The notes under the pieces are model-generated. The model was not told the origin of the DNA. It did no database searches and was given only the letters and a program-made list of their open reading frames with translations. Below, in pieces: positions 49,390 to 58,817 of a stretch of DNA of 64,000 nucleotides. How positions within the stretch are numbered: the stretch's first letter is position 1; every line of letters starts with the position of its first letter. Source of the DNA: Bacillus sp. DNRA2 (GTDB lineage: Bacteria > Bacillota > Bacilli > Bacillales > Cytobacillaceae); assembly GCF_012843265.1 (NCBI RefSeq), contig NZ_JABAIT010000006.1, forward strand, positions 118,876 through 182,875, in the 5' to 3' direction. Both the position numbers and the translations under genes were made by a program.

Positions 49390-50625
49390 ATGAAAAAAAA
49401 GAAGGATGTACTGTTTTTGTGTCAGTATTTTTATCCGGAATACGTTTCATCTGCTACACTTCCATATGATACTGCTCTGTCCCTTAAGGATGCTGGACTA
49501 ACAGTTGGGGCTTTATGTGGCTATCCTAAGGAATATAACTTAGCAAATAAAGTACCACTAAGAGAGAATCATAAAAAAATTGAAATAAAAAGATTAAAAT
49601 ATATTCAGATTAAAAGAAGTAATTTTTTTGGAAGGTTAATAAATTATTTTTCTTTCACTTGTGCTGTTCTTTTACGTTTTCTGGAGTTAAAAAGATATAA
49701 GACAATCATTGTCTATTCAAATCCACCTATATTACCATTTATAGCAGCACTTGCTAACAAATTTTTTAACACAAAAGTAATTTTTGTTAGTTATGATATT
49801 TATCCTGAAATTGCCCATATTACAAATACTATTTCTCAAGATAGTATTATAAATAAAGTGATGAGAGTTATAAACAAAAGTATATTTAAGCATGTAAATA
49901 AAGTAGTTGCATTATCGAATGAGATGAAAGTTTATCTGCTTGAACATAGACCAACATTATCTCCAAATCAAATCGAAGTTATCCCTAATTGGTATGAGGA
50001 TAAAGGAGTATCTAGTTCTGCAGATATACTAAATAATAAACTTTTTCGCTCTATTAAAAAGGATGGAAATCTAATAGTTTCTTATTTTGGAAATATGGGT
50101 ATTGCACAAGATCTAGATACTATTGTAGATGCTATTCGTCAATTAAAAGATTACAGTAAAGTTCAGTTTGTTTTTGCAGGTCATGGGAATAAGATTGAAA
50201 CGTTAAAAGATATTGTAAAAAAAGAGAGACTGAATAATGTAAGTATTTTTGATTTCTTACACGGGCAAGATTTCCAGGATGCGCTTAATATCAGTGATTG
50301 TTTCATCGTAAGTTTAGCCGAAGGATTAACTGGACTAGCTGTACCTAGCAAAACCTACAGTTACATGATGGCTAGTAAGCCAATTATTGCAATTATAGGT
50401 GAGGAATCTGATATAGCTAGAGATTTAAATGAAAATAATGCTGGATATTCGATGGAAGTAGGAGAGAGTAAAAAGTTAGTTAGTGCTATTAAGGAACTTA
50501 TTGATGACAAGAATAAATGTGAAAACATGGGGAGAAATTGTCGAGAAATTTTTCTAACAAAATATACAAAAGAACGATGTACTAAACAATATGTGAATAT
50601 GATTCAAGAAGTCCTTATCGATTAA
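49390..50625 (+). CDS. Glycosyltransferase family 4, WbuB-like
   Basis: A 411-residue GT-B enzyme. The N-terminal FLCQYFYPEYVSSATLPYDTALSLKDAG and the C-terminal GMGIAQDL-type donor region (SYFGNMGIAQDLDTIVDA, then GLAVPSKTYSYMMASKPIIA) match the WbuB branch, which adds L-FucNAc in O-antigen synthesis. This agrees with the UDP-L-FucNAc genes two positions downstream. The start ATG has AGAAGAG about 7 nt upstream. No membrane anchor apart from a hydrophobic segment near residue 80. Confidence 0.85.
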   Translation: MKKKKDVLFLCQYFYPEYVSSATLPYDTALSLKDAGLTVGALCGYPKEYNLANKVPLRENHKKIEIKRLKYIQIKRSNFFGRLINYFSFTCAVLLRFLELKRYKTIIVYSNPPILPFIAALANKFFNTKVIFVSYDIYPEIAHITNTISQDSIINKVMRVINKSIFKHVNKVVALSNEMKVYLLEHRPTLSPNQIEVIPNWYEDKGVSSSADILNNKLFRSIKKDGNLIVSYFGNMGIAQDLDTIVDAIRQLKDYSKVQFVFAGHGNKIETLKDIVKKERLNNVSIFDFLHGQDFQDALNISDCFIVSLAEGLTGLAVPSKTYSYMMASKPIIAIIGEESDIARDLNENNAGYSMEVGESKKLVSAIKELIDDKNKCENMGRNCREIFLTKYTKERCTKQYVNMIQEVLID

Positions 50626-50723
50626 ACTGGGGAAAAAGATGAAAACATGGTATTAGTATAATTAAAAATATGAGATTTGAAGGAGTAAAATTATATAATA
50701 GTATGTTTAAAGGTGGAATAAAA

Positions 50724-51599
50724 ATGGCGGATTTAACTACTATAATATTAACAAAGAATGAAGAGGTAAATATTACAGAGTGTATTAATTCAGTAAAGTG
50801 TATTTCTAAAAGAATAATTGTTGTTGATAGCTTTAGTACTGATAAGACTGTAGAAATAGCCCAAAAGCTTGGCGCAGAAGTACATCAACATGATTTTGTA
50901 AACTATGGAAAACAGTTTCAATATGCTTTAGACAACTTAAATATTAAAACCCATTGGGTGTTTCGTTTTGATGCAGATGAGAGATTAACAGATGAAGGAG
51001 CGAAAGAATTAGAAGAATTATGTGAGGAACATACCAACACAGATGTTAATGGATTTATCTTTAAGCTAGAAGTCAATTTTATGGGAAAAAGCTTAAAGTA
51101 TGGAGGAACCTATCCTTTCAAAAAGCTTTGTATCTTTAAGTTAGAAAAAGCCTATATGGAAGAGCGTTATATGGATGAACAAATTGTATTAAGCGAAGGT
51201 CGCTCAATCGAAATGAAAACAGTCTCTAAACATCACGATTTTAAAGATTTATCATTTTGGATTCAAAAGCATAATTGGTATGCTACAAGGGCAGCAAGAG
51301 ACTACTTTGAAAATCGTAATAATAATATTAAACATGATGTTAAAAATTTAGATACTCCAGCAAAAATTAGAAGATTCGTCAAATATAATGTTTATTATAA
51401 AATGCCAATGCGAATGCGTTGTTGGCTATATTTTTCCTACCGTTATTTTTTTCGTCTTGGGTTTTTAGATGGAAAAGAGGGGTTTTTATATGCATTTCTT
51501 CAAGCATATTGGTACAGAATCTTAGTAGATGCAAAAATTTACGAAGTTGAGAAATTTAATAAGCAGATAGGCGAAACGGGATCACTAATTAGTAATTAA
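50724..51599 (+). CDS. Glycosyltransferase family 2 (WaaE/KdtX-like)
   Basis: A 291-residue GT-A enzyme: TTIILTKNEEVNITECINSVK at the N-terminus, IIVVDSFSTDKTVEIAQK, and the donor/metal motif RFDADERLT. The C-terminal part with HHDFKDLSFWIQKHNWYATRAA fits the WaaE/KdtX-type GT2 branch that transfers glucose to inner-core or polymer sugars. The ATG at 50724 has AAAGGTGG 7 nt upstream; an earlier in-frame start would add 18 residues. Acceptor unknown. Confidence 0.85.
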   Translation: MADLTTIILTKNEEVNITECINSVKCISKRIIVVDSFSTDKTVEIAQKLGAEVHQHDFVNYGKQFQYALDNLNIKTHWVFRFDADERLTDEGAKELEELCEEHTNTDVNGFIFKLEVNFMGKSLKYGGTYPFKKLCIFKLEKAYMEERYMDEQIVLSEGRSIEMKTVSKHHDFKDLSFWIQKHNWYATRAARDYFENRNNNIKHDVKNLDTPAKIRRFVKYNVYYKMPMRMRCWLYFSYRYFFRLGFLDGKEGFLYAFLQAYWYRILVDAKIYEVEKFNKQIGETGSLISN

Positions 51600-51675
51600 T
51601 TCTTAAGTGATCTACAACTTTCACCAGATTATAGGAAAGATCTTTTTATTATTTTATTGAGAGGGTGGAAATTTT

Positions 51676-52713
51676 ATGTTCAATGATAAAATACTACTAA
51701 TAACAGGGGGGACAGGTTCCTTTGGAAATGCTGTTATGAAAAGGTTCCTTAATACCGGTATAAAAGAAATTCGAATTTTTTCCCGGGATGAAAAGAAACA
51801 AGATGACATGAGAAAAGTTTACAAAAACGAAAAGTTAAAGTTTTATATTGGAGATGTCAGAGATTCAGCGAGTGTTAAAAATGCTATGCATGGAGTGGAT
51901 TATATTTTTCATGCAGCTGCATTGAAGCAGGTTCCATCATGTGAGTTTTTCCCTCTTGAAGCAGTTAAGACCAATGTAATAGGTACAGAAAATGTTTTAA
52001 CAGCTGCTATCGAATATAGTGTAAAAAAAGTAATTTGTCTTTCTACGGATAAAGCAGCTTATCCAATTAATGCTATGGGGATTTCAAAAGCAATGATGGA
52101 AAAAGTATTTGTAGCTAAATCGAAAACTGTTGATCCAGAGAAGACACTAATTTGTGGAACTAGATATGGCAACGTAATGGCCTCACGAGGATCAGTTATA
52201 CCTTTATTTATTGAACAAATAAAAAGCGGACAGCCATTAACAGTAACTGATCCTAAAATGACAAGATTTCTTATGAGTTTAGAAGAAGCAGTAGAATTAG
52301 TAGTATTTGCATTTCATAATGCTAAGGCAGGAGATATTATGGTTCAAAAATCTCCGGCTAGCACTATAGGGGACCTTGCTCAAGCTGTAAAAGAATTATT
52401 TAATACAGATAATGAAATAAAAATTATTGGTACTCGCCATGGAGAAAAACGTTATGAAACACTTCTTACCAAAGAGGAATATGTAAAGGCAGAAGATTTA
52501 CCTGGTTTCTATAAGGTTCCTGCTGATCAAAGAGATCTTAACTATGATAAGTATTTTGCAGAGGGAGATCAAAAGCTTACTAGTGTAGAAGAGTATAATT
52601 CGGATAATACGCAAATTCTTACCATTGAGCAAATTAAAGAAAAACTACTTGAATTAGATTATGTACAAAACGAATTAAAAGAGTGGAATAAAAAAGTTCA
52701 CGTTATGAATTAA
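51676..52713 (+). CDS. capE: UDP-GlcNAc 4,6-dehydratase/5-epimerase CapE (FnlA)
   Basis: A 345-residue soluble SDR, first enzyme of the UDP-L-FucNAc pathway. LLITGGTGSFGNAVMKRFL, RIFSRDEKKQDDMRK, AALKQVPSCEFFPLEAVKTN and STDKAAYPINAMGISKAMMEK (Met replacing the SDR Tyr, Lys kept) are nearly signature sequences of CapE/FnlA. It converts UDP-GlcNAc to UDP-2-acetamido-2,6-dideoxy-L-arabino-hexos-4-ulose. It lacks the membrane part of EpsC. Followed by capF (about 15 bp) and capG, the same order as in Staphylococcus aureus cap5/8. Confidence 0.92.
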   Translation: MFNDKILLITGGTGSFGNAVMKRFLNTGIKEIRIFSRDEKKQDDMRKVYKNEKLKFYIGDVRDSASVKNAMHGVDYIFHAAALKQVPSCEFFPLEAVKTNVIGTENVLTAAIEYSVKKVICLSTDKAAYPINAMGISKAMMEKVFVAKSKTVDPEKTLICGTRYGNVMASRGSVIPLFIEQIKSGQPLTVTDPKMTRFLMSLEEAVELVVFAFHNAKAGDIMVQKSPASTIGDLAQAVKELFNTDNEIKIIGTRHGEKRYETLLTKEEYVKAEDLPGFYKVPADQRDLNYDKYFAEGDQKLTSVEEYNSDNTQILTIEQIKEKLLELDYVQNELKEWNKKVHVMN

Positions 52714-52729
52714 AGGGTGGTTTTGGGTG

Positions 52730-53839
52730 ATGAATATTCTTGTTACAGGAGCAAAAGGGTTTATAGGGAAAAACCTTATCGCTGAGCTTAAAAACAACGG
52801 GTATAATGATATATTTGAGTTTACTAAGGAAAGTGATCCATCACTACTTGAGAAATATACAAAAGAATGTGATTTTGTCTTTCATTTAGCTGGGGTTAAT
52901 CGACCAAAAGATGAAAAGGAATTTATAGAGGGTAATTTTGGTTTAACATCTCAATTACTAGAATTATTAAAAAAACATAATAATAAAGCCCCTGTGCTTC
53001 TAACTTCTTCTATTCAAGCACAAAAGGATAACCCATATGGTAGAAGTAAGAAAGCTGGAGAGGATTTATTATTAAATTATTATTATGAGACTGATGCTAA
53101 GGTATATGTATATCGACTTCCAAATGTATTTGGTAAGTGGAGTAAACCCAACTATAATACTGTGGTAGCTACATTTTGTCATAATATAGCTTGTGGCTTA
53201 GATATAAAGATTAATAACCCGGATGCAGAGCTTAATCTTTGTTATATAGATGATGTATTAGAAGAGTTTATTAGGGCTCTAGAGGGAAGACCAACTATTA
53301 TGGATGGTTTCTGTGTTGTGTCTGTAACACATAATATTAAACTTGGGGATTTGGCTGATCGTATAAAGAGCTTTAAAGAAAGCAGAACAAATTTAAGTAT
53401 CCCTAATATGGATGATGCTTTAACTAAAAAGCTTTATAGTACTTACTTAAGCTTTTTACCAGAAGATCAATTTTCTTATGATCTTAAAATGAATTCCGAT
53501 CATAGAGGCTCTTTTACAGAGTTTATGAGAACAACTGAAAGAGGACAAGTTTCTGTAAATGTGTCAAAACCAGGAATTACAAAGGGGAATCATTGGCATC
53601 ATACTAAAAATGAGAAGTTTTTAGTTGTTAGTGGTGAAGGTTTAATTCGTTTTAGAAAGATAGATTCTGATGAAATTGTTGAATATAGAGTTAGTGGAGA
53701 AAAGTTACAGGTTGTAGATATTCCAACTGGATATACACACTCTATTGTTAATAAAGGCGAAAGTGATCTAGTAACAGTTATGTGGGCGAATGAATGCTTT
53801 AATCCAGAAAAGCCCGACACTTATTTCGTGGAGGTTTAA
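52730..53839 (+). CDS. capF: CapF (FnlB) bifunctional reductase-epimerase
   Basis: A 369-residue two-domain enzyme, the length of S. aureus CapF. The N-terminal SDR (ILVTGAKGFIGKNLI, catalytic YGRSK) reduces the keto sugar with NADPH. The C-terminal cupin contains the zinc-binding GNHWHHTKNEKF and does 3-epimerisation. The ATG at 52730 is preferred, 8 nt after AAAGGGTGG; a GTG one codon earlier is also possible. Second enzyme of UDP-L-FucNAc synthesis, tightly linked to capE and capG (3-bp gap). Confidence 0.92.
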   Translation: MNILVTGAKGFIGKNLIAELKNNGYNDIFEFTKESDPSLLEKYTKECDFVFHLAGVNRPKDEKEFIEGNFGLTSQLLELLKKHNNKAPVLLTSSIQAQKDNPYGRSKKAGEDLLLNYYYETDAKVYVYRLPNVFGKWSKPNYNTVVATFCHNIACGLDIKINNPDAELNLCYIDDVLEEFIRALEGRPTIMDGFCVVSVTHNIKLGDLADRIKSFKESRTNLSIPNMDDALTKKLYSTYLSFLPEDQFSYDLKMNSDHRGSFTEFMRTTERGQVSVNVSKPGITKGNHWHHTKNEKFLVVSGEGLIRFRKIDSDEIVEYRVSGEKLQVVDIPTGYTHSIVNKGESDLVTVMWANECFNPEKPDTYFVEV

Positions 53840-53842
53840 TGA

Positions 53843-54970
53843 ATGAAAAAGTTAAAAGTAATGACAGTCATTGGTACTAGACCTGAAATTATCAGATTGT
53901 CAGCTGTTATAAATAAATTAGAAGGATCAAATGCAATTGAACATATACTTGTTCATACAGGACAAAATTATGATTACGAATTAAATGAGGTATTTTTTAA
54001 TGATTTTAATTTAAAGAAGCCGGATTATTTTCTTAATGCAGCTACGGGAACAGCTGTAGAAACTATAGGTAATATTTTGGTTAAAATTGATCCAATTTTT
54101 GAAGAGGTAAGACCAGATGCTTTCTTAGTTCTTGGTGATACAAACAGCTGTTTAACTGCAATTGCAGCTAAAAGAAGGCATATCCCAATTTTCCATATGG
54201 AAGCTGGTAATAGATGTTTTGACCAAAGGGTACCTGAAGAAACAAATCGTAAAATAGTTGATCATACAGCTGATATTAATTTAACTTACAGTGATATAGC
54301 TAGAGAATATCTTCTTAGAGAAGGTTTTCCATCAGATCGAATTATAAAAACTGGAAGCCCTATGTTTGAAGTACTTAACTCTAGAAAGGATGACATTGAG
54401 GATTCAGATGTATTAGAAAGATTAGACCTAAAAGAGGGTAAATACTTTGTGGTATCTGCTCATAGAGAGGAAAATATAAATTCAGAAGTCAATTTCCTTG
54501 ATCTGGTAGATAGTCTAAATGTGATTGCTGATAAATACAAAATGCCTGTTATAGTAAGTACGCATCCTAGAACTAGAAAAATGATTGAGGCAAAAGGAAT
54601 AGAGTTTAATCCTTTAGTGAAAACTATGAAGCCCTTAGGGTTTAATGATTATGTAAAACTACAAATTAAAGCTAAAGCAGTACTGAGTGATAGTGGAACG
54701 ATAAGTGAAGAATCATCTGTTCTTGGGTTTAAGGCACTAAATATTAGGCAAGCCCATGAAAGACCAGAGGCTATGGAAGAGGCAGCAGTTATGATGGTTG
54801 GATTAGAAAAGGAACGAATCCTTCAAGGGATTGAGATACTAGAAACTCAGAATACCAATACTTTAAGGAATGTAGAAGATTATAGCATGCCAAATGTTGC
54901 GGAAAAGGTACTAAGAATAATTGTGTCCTATACAGATTATGTTAATAGAGTCGTTTGGGGGAAACACTAA
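53843..54970 (+). CDS. capG: CapG (FnlC/WecB) UDP-HexNAc 2-epimerase
   Basis: A 375-residue non-hydrolysing 2-epimerase. MTVIGTRPEIIRLSAVI, HTGQNYDYELNEVFF, HMEAGNRCFDQRVPEETNRKIVDH and SDSGTISEESSVLGF are characteristic of the WecB/CapG fold. It completes UDP-L-FucNAc by 2-epimerisation. The gene starts 3 bp after capF with GGAGG immediately upstream (in the capF end), so it belongs to the same operon. Confidence 0.92.
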   Translation: MKKLKVMTVIGTRPEIIRLSAVINKLEGSNAIEHILVHTGQNYDYELNEVFFNDFNLKKPDYFLNAATGTAVETIGNILVKIDPIFEEVRPDAFLVLGDTNSCLTAIAAKRRHIPIFHMEAGNRCFDQRVPEETNRKIVDHTADINLTYSDIAREYLLREGFPSDRIIKTGSPMFEVLNSRKDDIEDSDVLERLDLKEGKYFVVSAHREENINSEVNFLDLVDSLNVIADKYKMPVIVSTHPRTRKMIEAKGIEFNPLVKTMKPLGFNDYVKLQIKAKAVLSDSGTISEESSVLGFKALNIRQAHERPEAMEEAAVMMVGLEKERILQGIEILETQNTNTLRNVEDYSMPNVAEKVLRIIVSYTDYVNRVVWGKH

Positions 54971-54973
54971 CAA

Positions 54974-56044
54974 ATGCCAAGAAATGAAGAATATTTAAGG
55001 GTTTTATTAATTAGTCCTTTACCACCTCCAGCAGGTGGAATTGCAACATGGACAAAATTATATTTAAATTCTGGAATTGTAAAAAAAAATTTTATTAATA
55101 TTATTAATACATCAATAAAAGGCAAAAGGCTATATAACATAGATAAAAGAAGTATAATTGAAGAATTTGTGAGAGCATTTAAAATTTATTACAAAACAAG
55201 AAAAGCTTTAAAAGAACAATATGATATTATTCATATGAATTGTTCATGTTCAAAATTTGGAATGATAAGAGATTATTTTTGTATTAAAGCAGCAAAAAAT
55301 GATAATTCTAAAATAGTTGTTCATTTTCATTGTGATACAAACTATATGATAAAAGATGTGTTTAATTTATTTTTATTTAAGAAAATCTGTAATACTGCAG
55401 ATAAAATATTTTGCCTAAATATATCTTCATATAACCATGTTAATTCGATTTCTCCGGACAAAAGCATAATTATCCCTAATTTTATTGAAATTGAGAAAAG
55501 TTATATTAATAATGATAAAATTATTGCCAATAAAATAAAAAATATTGTTTTTGTGGGTCACGTAATTAGATCAAAAGGTTGCGTAGATATTAACTTAATA
55601 GCGGAAAGAATGCCTGATTTAAATTTTTGTTTAATTGGTAAGGTCAGTGATGAAATAAAACACCTACCTAAACCAATAAATCTATGTTACCTTGGTGAAA
55701 TTTCTAAAGATCAAGTAATAGAACATATGTTATCTGGTGATATATTTTTATTTCCAACATATACTGAAGGGTTTCCAAATGTGGTTCTAGAGGCAATGGC
55801 TTGTGGACTTCCAGTTATTTCAACACCTGTTGGTGCTATCCCTGAAATGATAGAAGATTTTGGTGGGAAGATAATTGATGTGGGAAATATTGATGGCTTC
55901 ATCAATGCTATAGAATCTTTACAAGATAAAAAAATAAGAGAAAAAATGTCTATATGGAATAGAGAAAAAGTAAAAACACACTATAGCCTAAATCTAGTAA
56001 TGGAAAAAATATTCAAAGAGTACTCAGATATTAGGAGGTTATAA
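54974..56044 (+). CDS. Glycosyltransferase family 4
   Basis: A 356-residue GT-B enzyme with ISPLPPPAGGIATWTKL at the N-terminus and the GT4 donor-site motif FPTYTEGFPNVVLEAMACGLPVISTPVGAIPEMI (residues about 255-290). It is a retaining glycosyltransferase acting in polymer repeat assembly; the sugar is not predictable. Very Asn/Lys/Ile-rich, in line with the low GC content of this block. The stop overlaps the next start (TAATG). Confidence 0.88.
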   Translation: MPRNEEYLRVLLISPLPPPAGGIATWTKLYLNSGIVKKNFINIINTSIKGKRLYNIDKRSIIEEFVRAFKIYYKTRKALKEQYDIIHMNCSCSKFGMIRDYFCIKAAKNDNSKIVVHFHCDTNYMIKDVFNLFLFKKICNTADKIFCLNISSYNHVNSISPDKSIIIPNFIEIEKSYINNDKIIANKIKNIVFVGHVIRSKGCVDINLIAERMPDLNFCLIGKVSDEIKHLPKPINLCYLGEISKDQVIEHMLSGDIFLFPTYTEGFPNVVLEAMACGLPVISTPVGAIPEMIEDFGGKIIDVGNIDGFINAIESLQDKKIREKMSIWNREKVKTHYSLNLVMEKIFKEYSDIRRL

Positions 56045-56607
56045 TGAGAAGTATTTTCAGGGGAATTTATCTAATTTGTTTATCGTTGAATAAAATATGG
56101 AATAGAATTATCCTAAACCCCATCAGGATAAATATGCTCGGTGAATTCGGTAAAAATGTTTATATTGGTAAAGGTTGTTCAATAAACTATAAGAATGTTT
56201 ATGTTGGTGATAATGTTTCTATTGGTAGTGATTGTATATTTATGTCAACGGTTGCAAAGATCAAGATTGGTAGTAACATAATGTTTGGTCCACATGTATT
56301 TATGATTACTGGTGACCATCGAATAGATTACTTAGGAAAAAACATGATTGATGTTAAAGAAAAAGAAAAACTACCTGAAAATGATGAAGACATTGTAATT
56401 AATGACGATGTCTGGATAGGAGCAAACTCAATAATACTTAAGGGGGTTACCATTGGAGAAGGTAGTGTAATAGCTGCAGGAAGTGTAGTGACAAAGAATG
56501 TCCAACCCTACAGTATTGTTGCAGGAATTCCTGCAAAAAAAATTAAGGATAGATTTTCAGAGGATGAAATGATAAGACATAAAATGTTATTAAAAAAGGG
56601 TTTGTGA
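56044..56607 (+). CDS. Hexapeptide-repeat O-acetyltransferase
   Basis: A 187-residue left-handed beta-helix protein. Hexapeptide repeats run through VYIGKGCSINYKNVYVGDNVSIGSD and again through NDDVWIGANSIILKGVTIGEGSVIAAGSVVTKNV. The catalytic His is in GDHRID. It resembles WcaF/NodL-type sugar acetyltransferases and probably O-acetylates a sugar of the repeat unit. It is translationally coupled to the upstream glycosyltransferase. Confidence 0.88.
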   Translation: MRSIFRGIYLICLSLNKIWNRIILNPIRINMLGEFGKNVYIGKGCSINYKNVYVGDNVSIGSDCIFMSTVAKIKIGSNIMFGPHVFMITGDHRIDYLGKNMIDVKEKEKLPENDEDIVINDDVWIGANSIILKGVTIGEGSVIAAGSVVTKNVQPYSIVAGIPAKKIKDRFSEDEMIRHKMLLKKGL

Positions 56608-56611
56608 AAGA

Positions 56612-57775
56612 ATGAATATCTTAATAATAACTTCGGCAAAATATCCTGAAGGTGATGCAGAATCAGTAAGACTACACACATTTGGAAAATTGCTAAGGGA
56701 CATCGGAAACCATGTTTACTTTGTAGGTATGGGGTATAGTAACTATTTAGAATGTTTAGAGTATGATGGCTTCCAATATACATCATTAAGAAAAAAGGCA
56801 GGAAGCAAATTTCAAAAAATATATTTCTACATTAATTACAAAAAGAGACTCGAAAGTTTTCTGAATTCACACTTTCGTTGTAATAAGGTTGATGTAATTT
56901 TAATTGCCGATTTGCCAACTTTTGTTACAAACTGGCTGAAGGATTTTTGTAGTTTTCACAGTATTGATTTAATTGTTGATAGTGTTGAGTGGTTTTCACC
57001 AGGACAGTTTAAAATGGGGTTACTTTCTCCAGGTATGATCCTCAAAAATATTGAAAATAGGTATGTCATCGACAAAAAGGTAAAAGTGATAGCAATTAGC
57101 AAATATTTAGAAAGCCATTTTATAAACAAAGGATGCATTGCAGTAAGAATTCCTGTAATTCTTGACGTTATGAATTTAGAATTTAATAAGGTTGTTGACC
57201 CAAGAAAATTGACAGTTCTTTATGCTGGCTCTCCTGGAAAAAAAGATTATGTACCTGAAATGCTCAGAGGAGTGCTTCTTTTAACTGATAGAGAAAAAGC
57301 TAAGATAAATTTTATTTTTGCAGGTGTAAGTATTGATGATATAAAAAAACTTTTCAGTAGCGAAGAGATATATCAGATAAAAAAATGCGTTGAATTCTTA
57401 GGGAGAATAGAAAGGGAGAAGGTATTAAAACTCCTAGCCCAAGCTGACTTTACTATATTGCTACGTTCTCAAGAGCAAAGGTATGCAAAAGCGGGATTTC
57501 CTACAAAAGTTGTAGAAAGTTTAGCAACAGCTACACCAGTAATGTTAAATATAACATCAGATTTAGGTGACTATATAAATGATATGTCCGAAGGGATAAT
57601 AATCAAAGACTGTACAGCAACAGAATGTGCGTCCGCAATAAAGCGTGCAATATCTCTAGATTATTCACAAAGAGAATTTATGAAAAAAAACGCTAGATTA
57701 TGTGCAGAAACTAATTTCGATTATAGATTATACGAAGAAAGTTTGAAAATATTATTTACGGAGGATACTAAGTGA
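56612..57775 (+). CDS. Glycosyltransferase (GT4-like)
   Basis: A 387-residue protein with GT-B character: ILIITSAKYPEGDAESVRLHTFGKLLRDIGN at the N-terminus, VKVIAISKYLESHFINKG in the middle and a donor-binding region AKAGFPTKVVESLATATPVMLN near residues 295-315. The Glu-x7-Glu of GT4 is partly kept. Specific sugar unknown. It overlaps the next gene by 4 bp. Confidence 0.82.
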   Translation: MNILIITSAKYPEGDAESVRLHTFGKLLRDIGNHVYFVGMGYSNYLECLEYDGFQYTSLRKKAGSKFQKIYFYINYKKRLESFLNSHFRCNKVDVILIADLPTFVTNWLKDFCSFHSIDLIVDSVEWFSPGQFKMGLLSPGMILKNIENRYVIDKKVKVIAISKYLESHFINKGCIAVRIPVILDVMNLEFNKVVDPRKLTVLYAGSPGKKDYVPEMLRGVLLLTDREKAKINFIFAGVSIDDIKKLFSSEEIYQIKKCVEFLGRIEREKVLKLLAQADFTILLRSQEQRYAKAGFPTKVVESLATATPVMLNITSDLGDYINDMSEGIIIKDCTATECASAIKRAISLDYSQREFMKKNARLCAETNFDYRLYEESLKILFTEDTK

Positions 57776-58719
57776 AGAAAATAACTAAATCAAATTATTT
57801 TAAAGCATACATTACCAATGTAAATGGATTCTTGCTTTCAAAAAATAGAATAAAAAAACAACCCAACTATTATTATAAAAACAAGATTATGTTACAGGAA
57901 GAAGGTACAAAATATTTACAAACTCTTATTCAAAGCGGAAAACCTTTTGCAGCAGCAAGGTTCGGTTCGACAGAATTAGGGTGCATAAATAATTTTTTAA
58001 AAGTAAAATTATTTATGCAAAAATCATTTAAAAACCAAGTAAAATATGGTATGGAAAATTATTCTGGCTTTTTTCCAGCAGATGATAAAAATTTATTTAA
58101 GTTCGGTGAATTAATGCAAACTCTTTATCCAGAAGTCGATTTACTAGCTGTTTTTAATATTTTCATGGAGGATTTTGTTGTTCAAACATTTTGTGAAAAT
58201 GCTAAACTATTACATTTAAGATCTATTGATCCTATTGCTACACATTGGACTAAAGTGTTAAAAGGAAAAAAAGTATTAGTAATTCATCCTTTTGCGGAAT
58301 TAATTGAGGAGCAATATAAGAAAAGAGAACTCTTATTTACGGATAATGAGATATTACCAGAGTTTCAATTGAGTGTATTTCCAGCTGTGCAAACTATTGC
58401 AGGAGTAAAAGATGAAAGATTTAATTCTTGGTTTGAGGCATTAGATTACATGATTTCGGAGATAAGAAATTTCGATTTTGATATAGCGCTAATAGGTGCG
58501 GGTGCATACGGATTACCACTAGCAGTAAAGATAAAGTGTGATTTAAAAAAACAGGCAGTTCATATAGGAGGAGCAACCCAATTGTTATTTGGAATAAAAG
58601 GAAAGAGGTGGGATGATAGACCGGACTATAATAATATATACAATGAACATTGGGTTAGACCTGGAGAAAAGTTTATACCTTCTGGAGCAAACAGAGTAGA
58701 AAACGGTTGTTATTGGTAG
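57772..58719 (+). CDS. Putative GT-D fold glycosyltransferase
   Basis: A 315-residue soluble protein starting at a GTG with GGAGG 7 nt upstream, overlapping the previous stop. AAARFGSTELGCI (about residues 62-74) resembles the RFGDGE-type motif of GT-D (DUF1792) enzymes, though the DxE is changed to STE. LIGAGAYGLPLAVKIK, KQAVHIGGATQLLFGIKGKRW (about 235-285) matches the conserved GxGxxG...HxGGxxxxxFGxxG end of these proteins. Probably a sugar transferase of the repeat unit; assignment less certain than for the neighbours. Confidence 0.65.
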   Translation: MKKITKSNYFKAYITNVNGFLLSKNRIKKQPNYYYKNKIMLQEEGTKYLQTLIQSGKPFAAARFGSTELGCINNFLKVKLFMQKSFKNQVKYGMENYSGFFPADDKNLFKFGELMQTLYPEVDLLAVFNIFMEDFVVQTFCENAKLLHLRSIDPIATHWTKVLKGKKVLVIHPFAELIEEQYKKRELLFTDNEILPEFQLSVFPAVQTIAGVKDERFNSWFEALDYMISEIRNFDFDIALIGAGAYGLPLAVKIKCDLKKQAVHIGGATQLLFGIKGKRWDDRPDYNNIYNEHWVRPGEKFIPSGANRVENGCYW

Positions 58720-58817
58720 TTAGTCTAAATTAATAGTATAAAGTATGTTAAATCTTATTAGTTTTTAAAAAAATTGTTTCTGCAAATCTTTTTATTTGTT
58801 AAAAAGGGTGTTGATAA

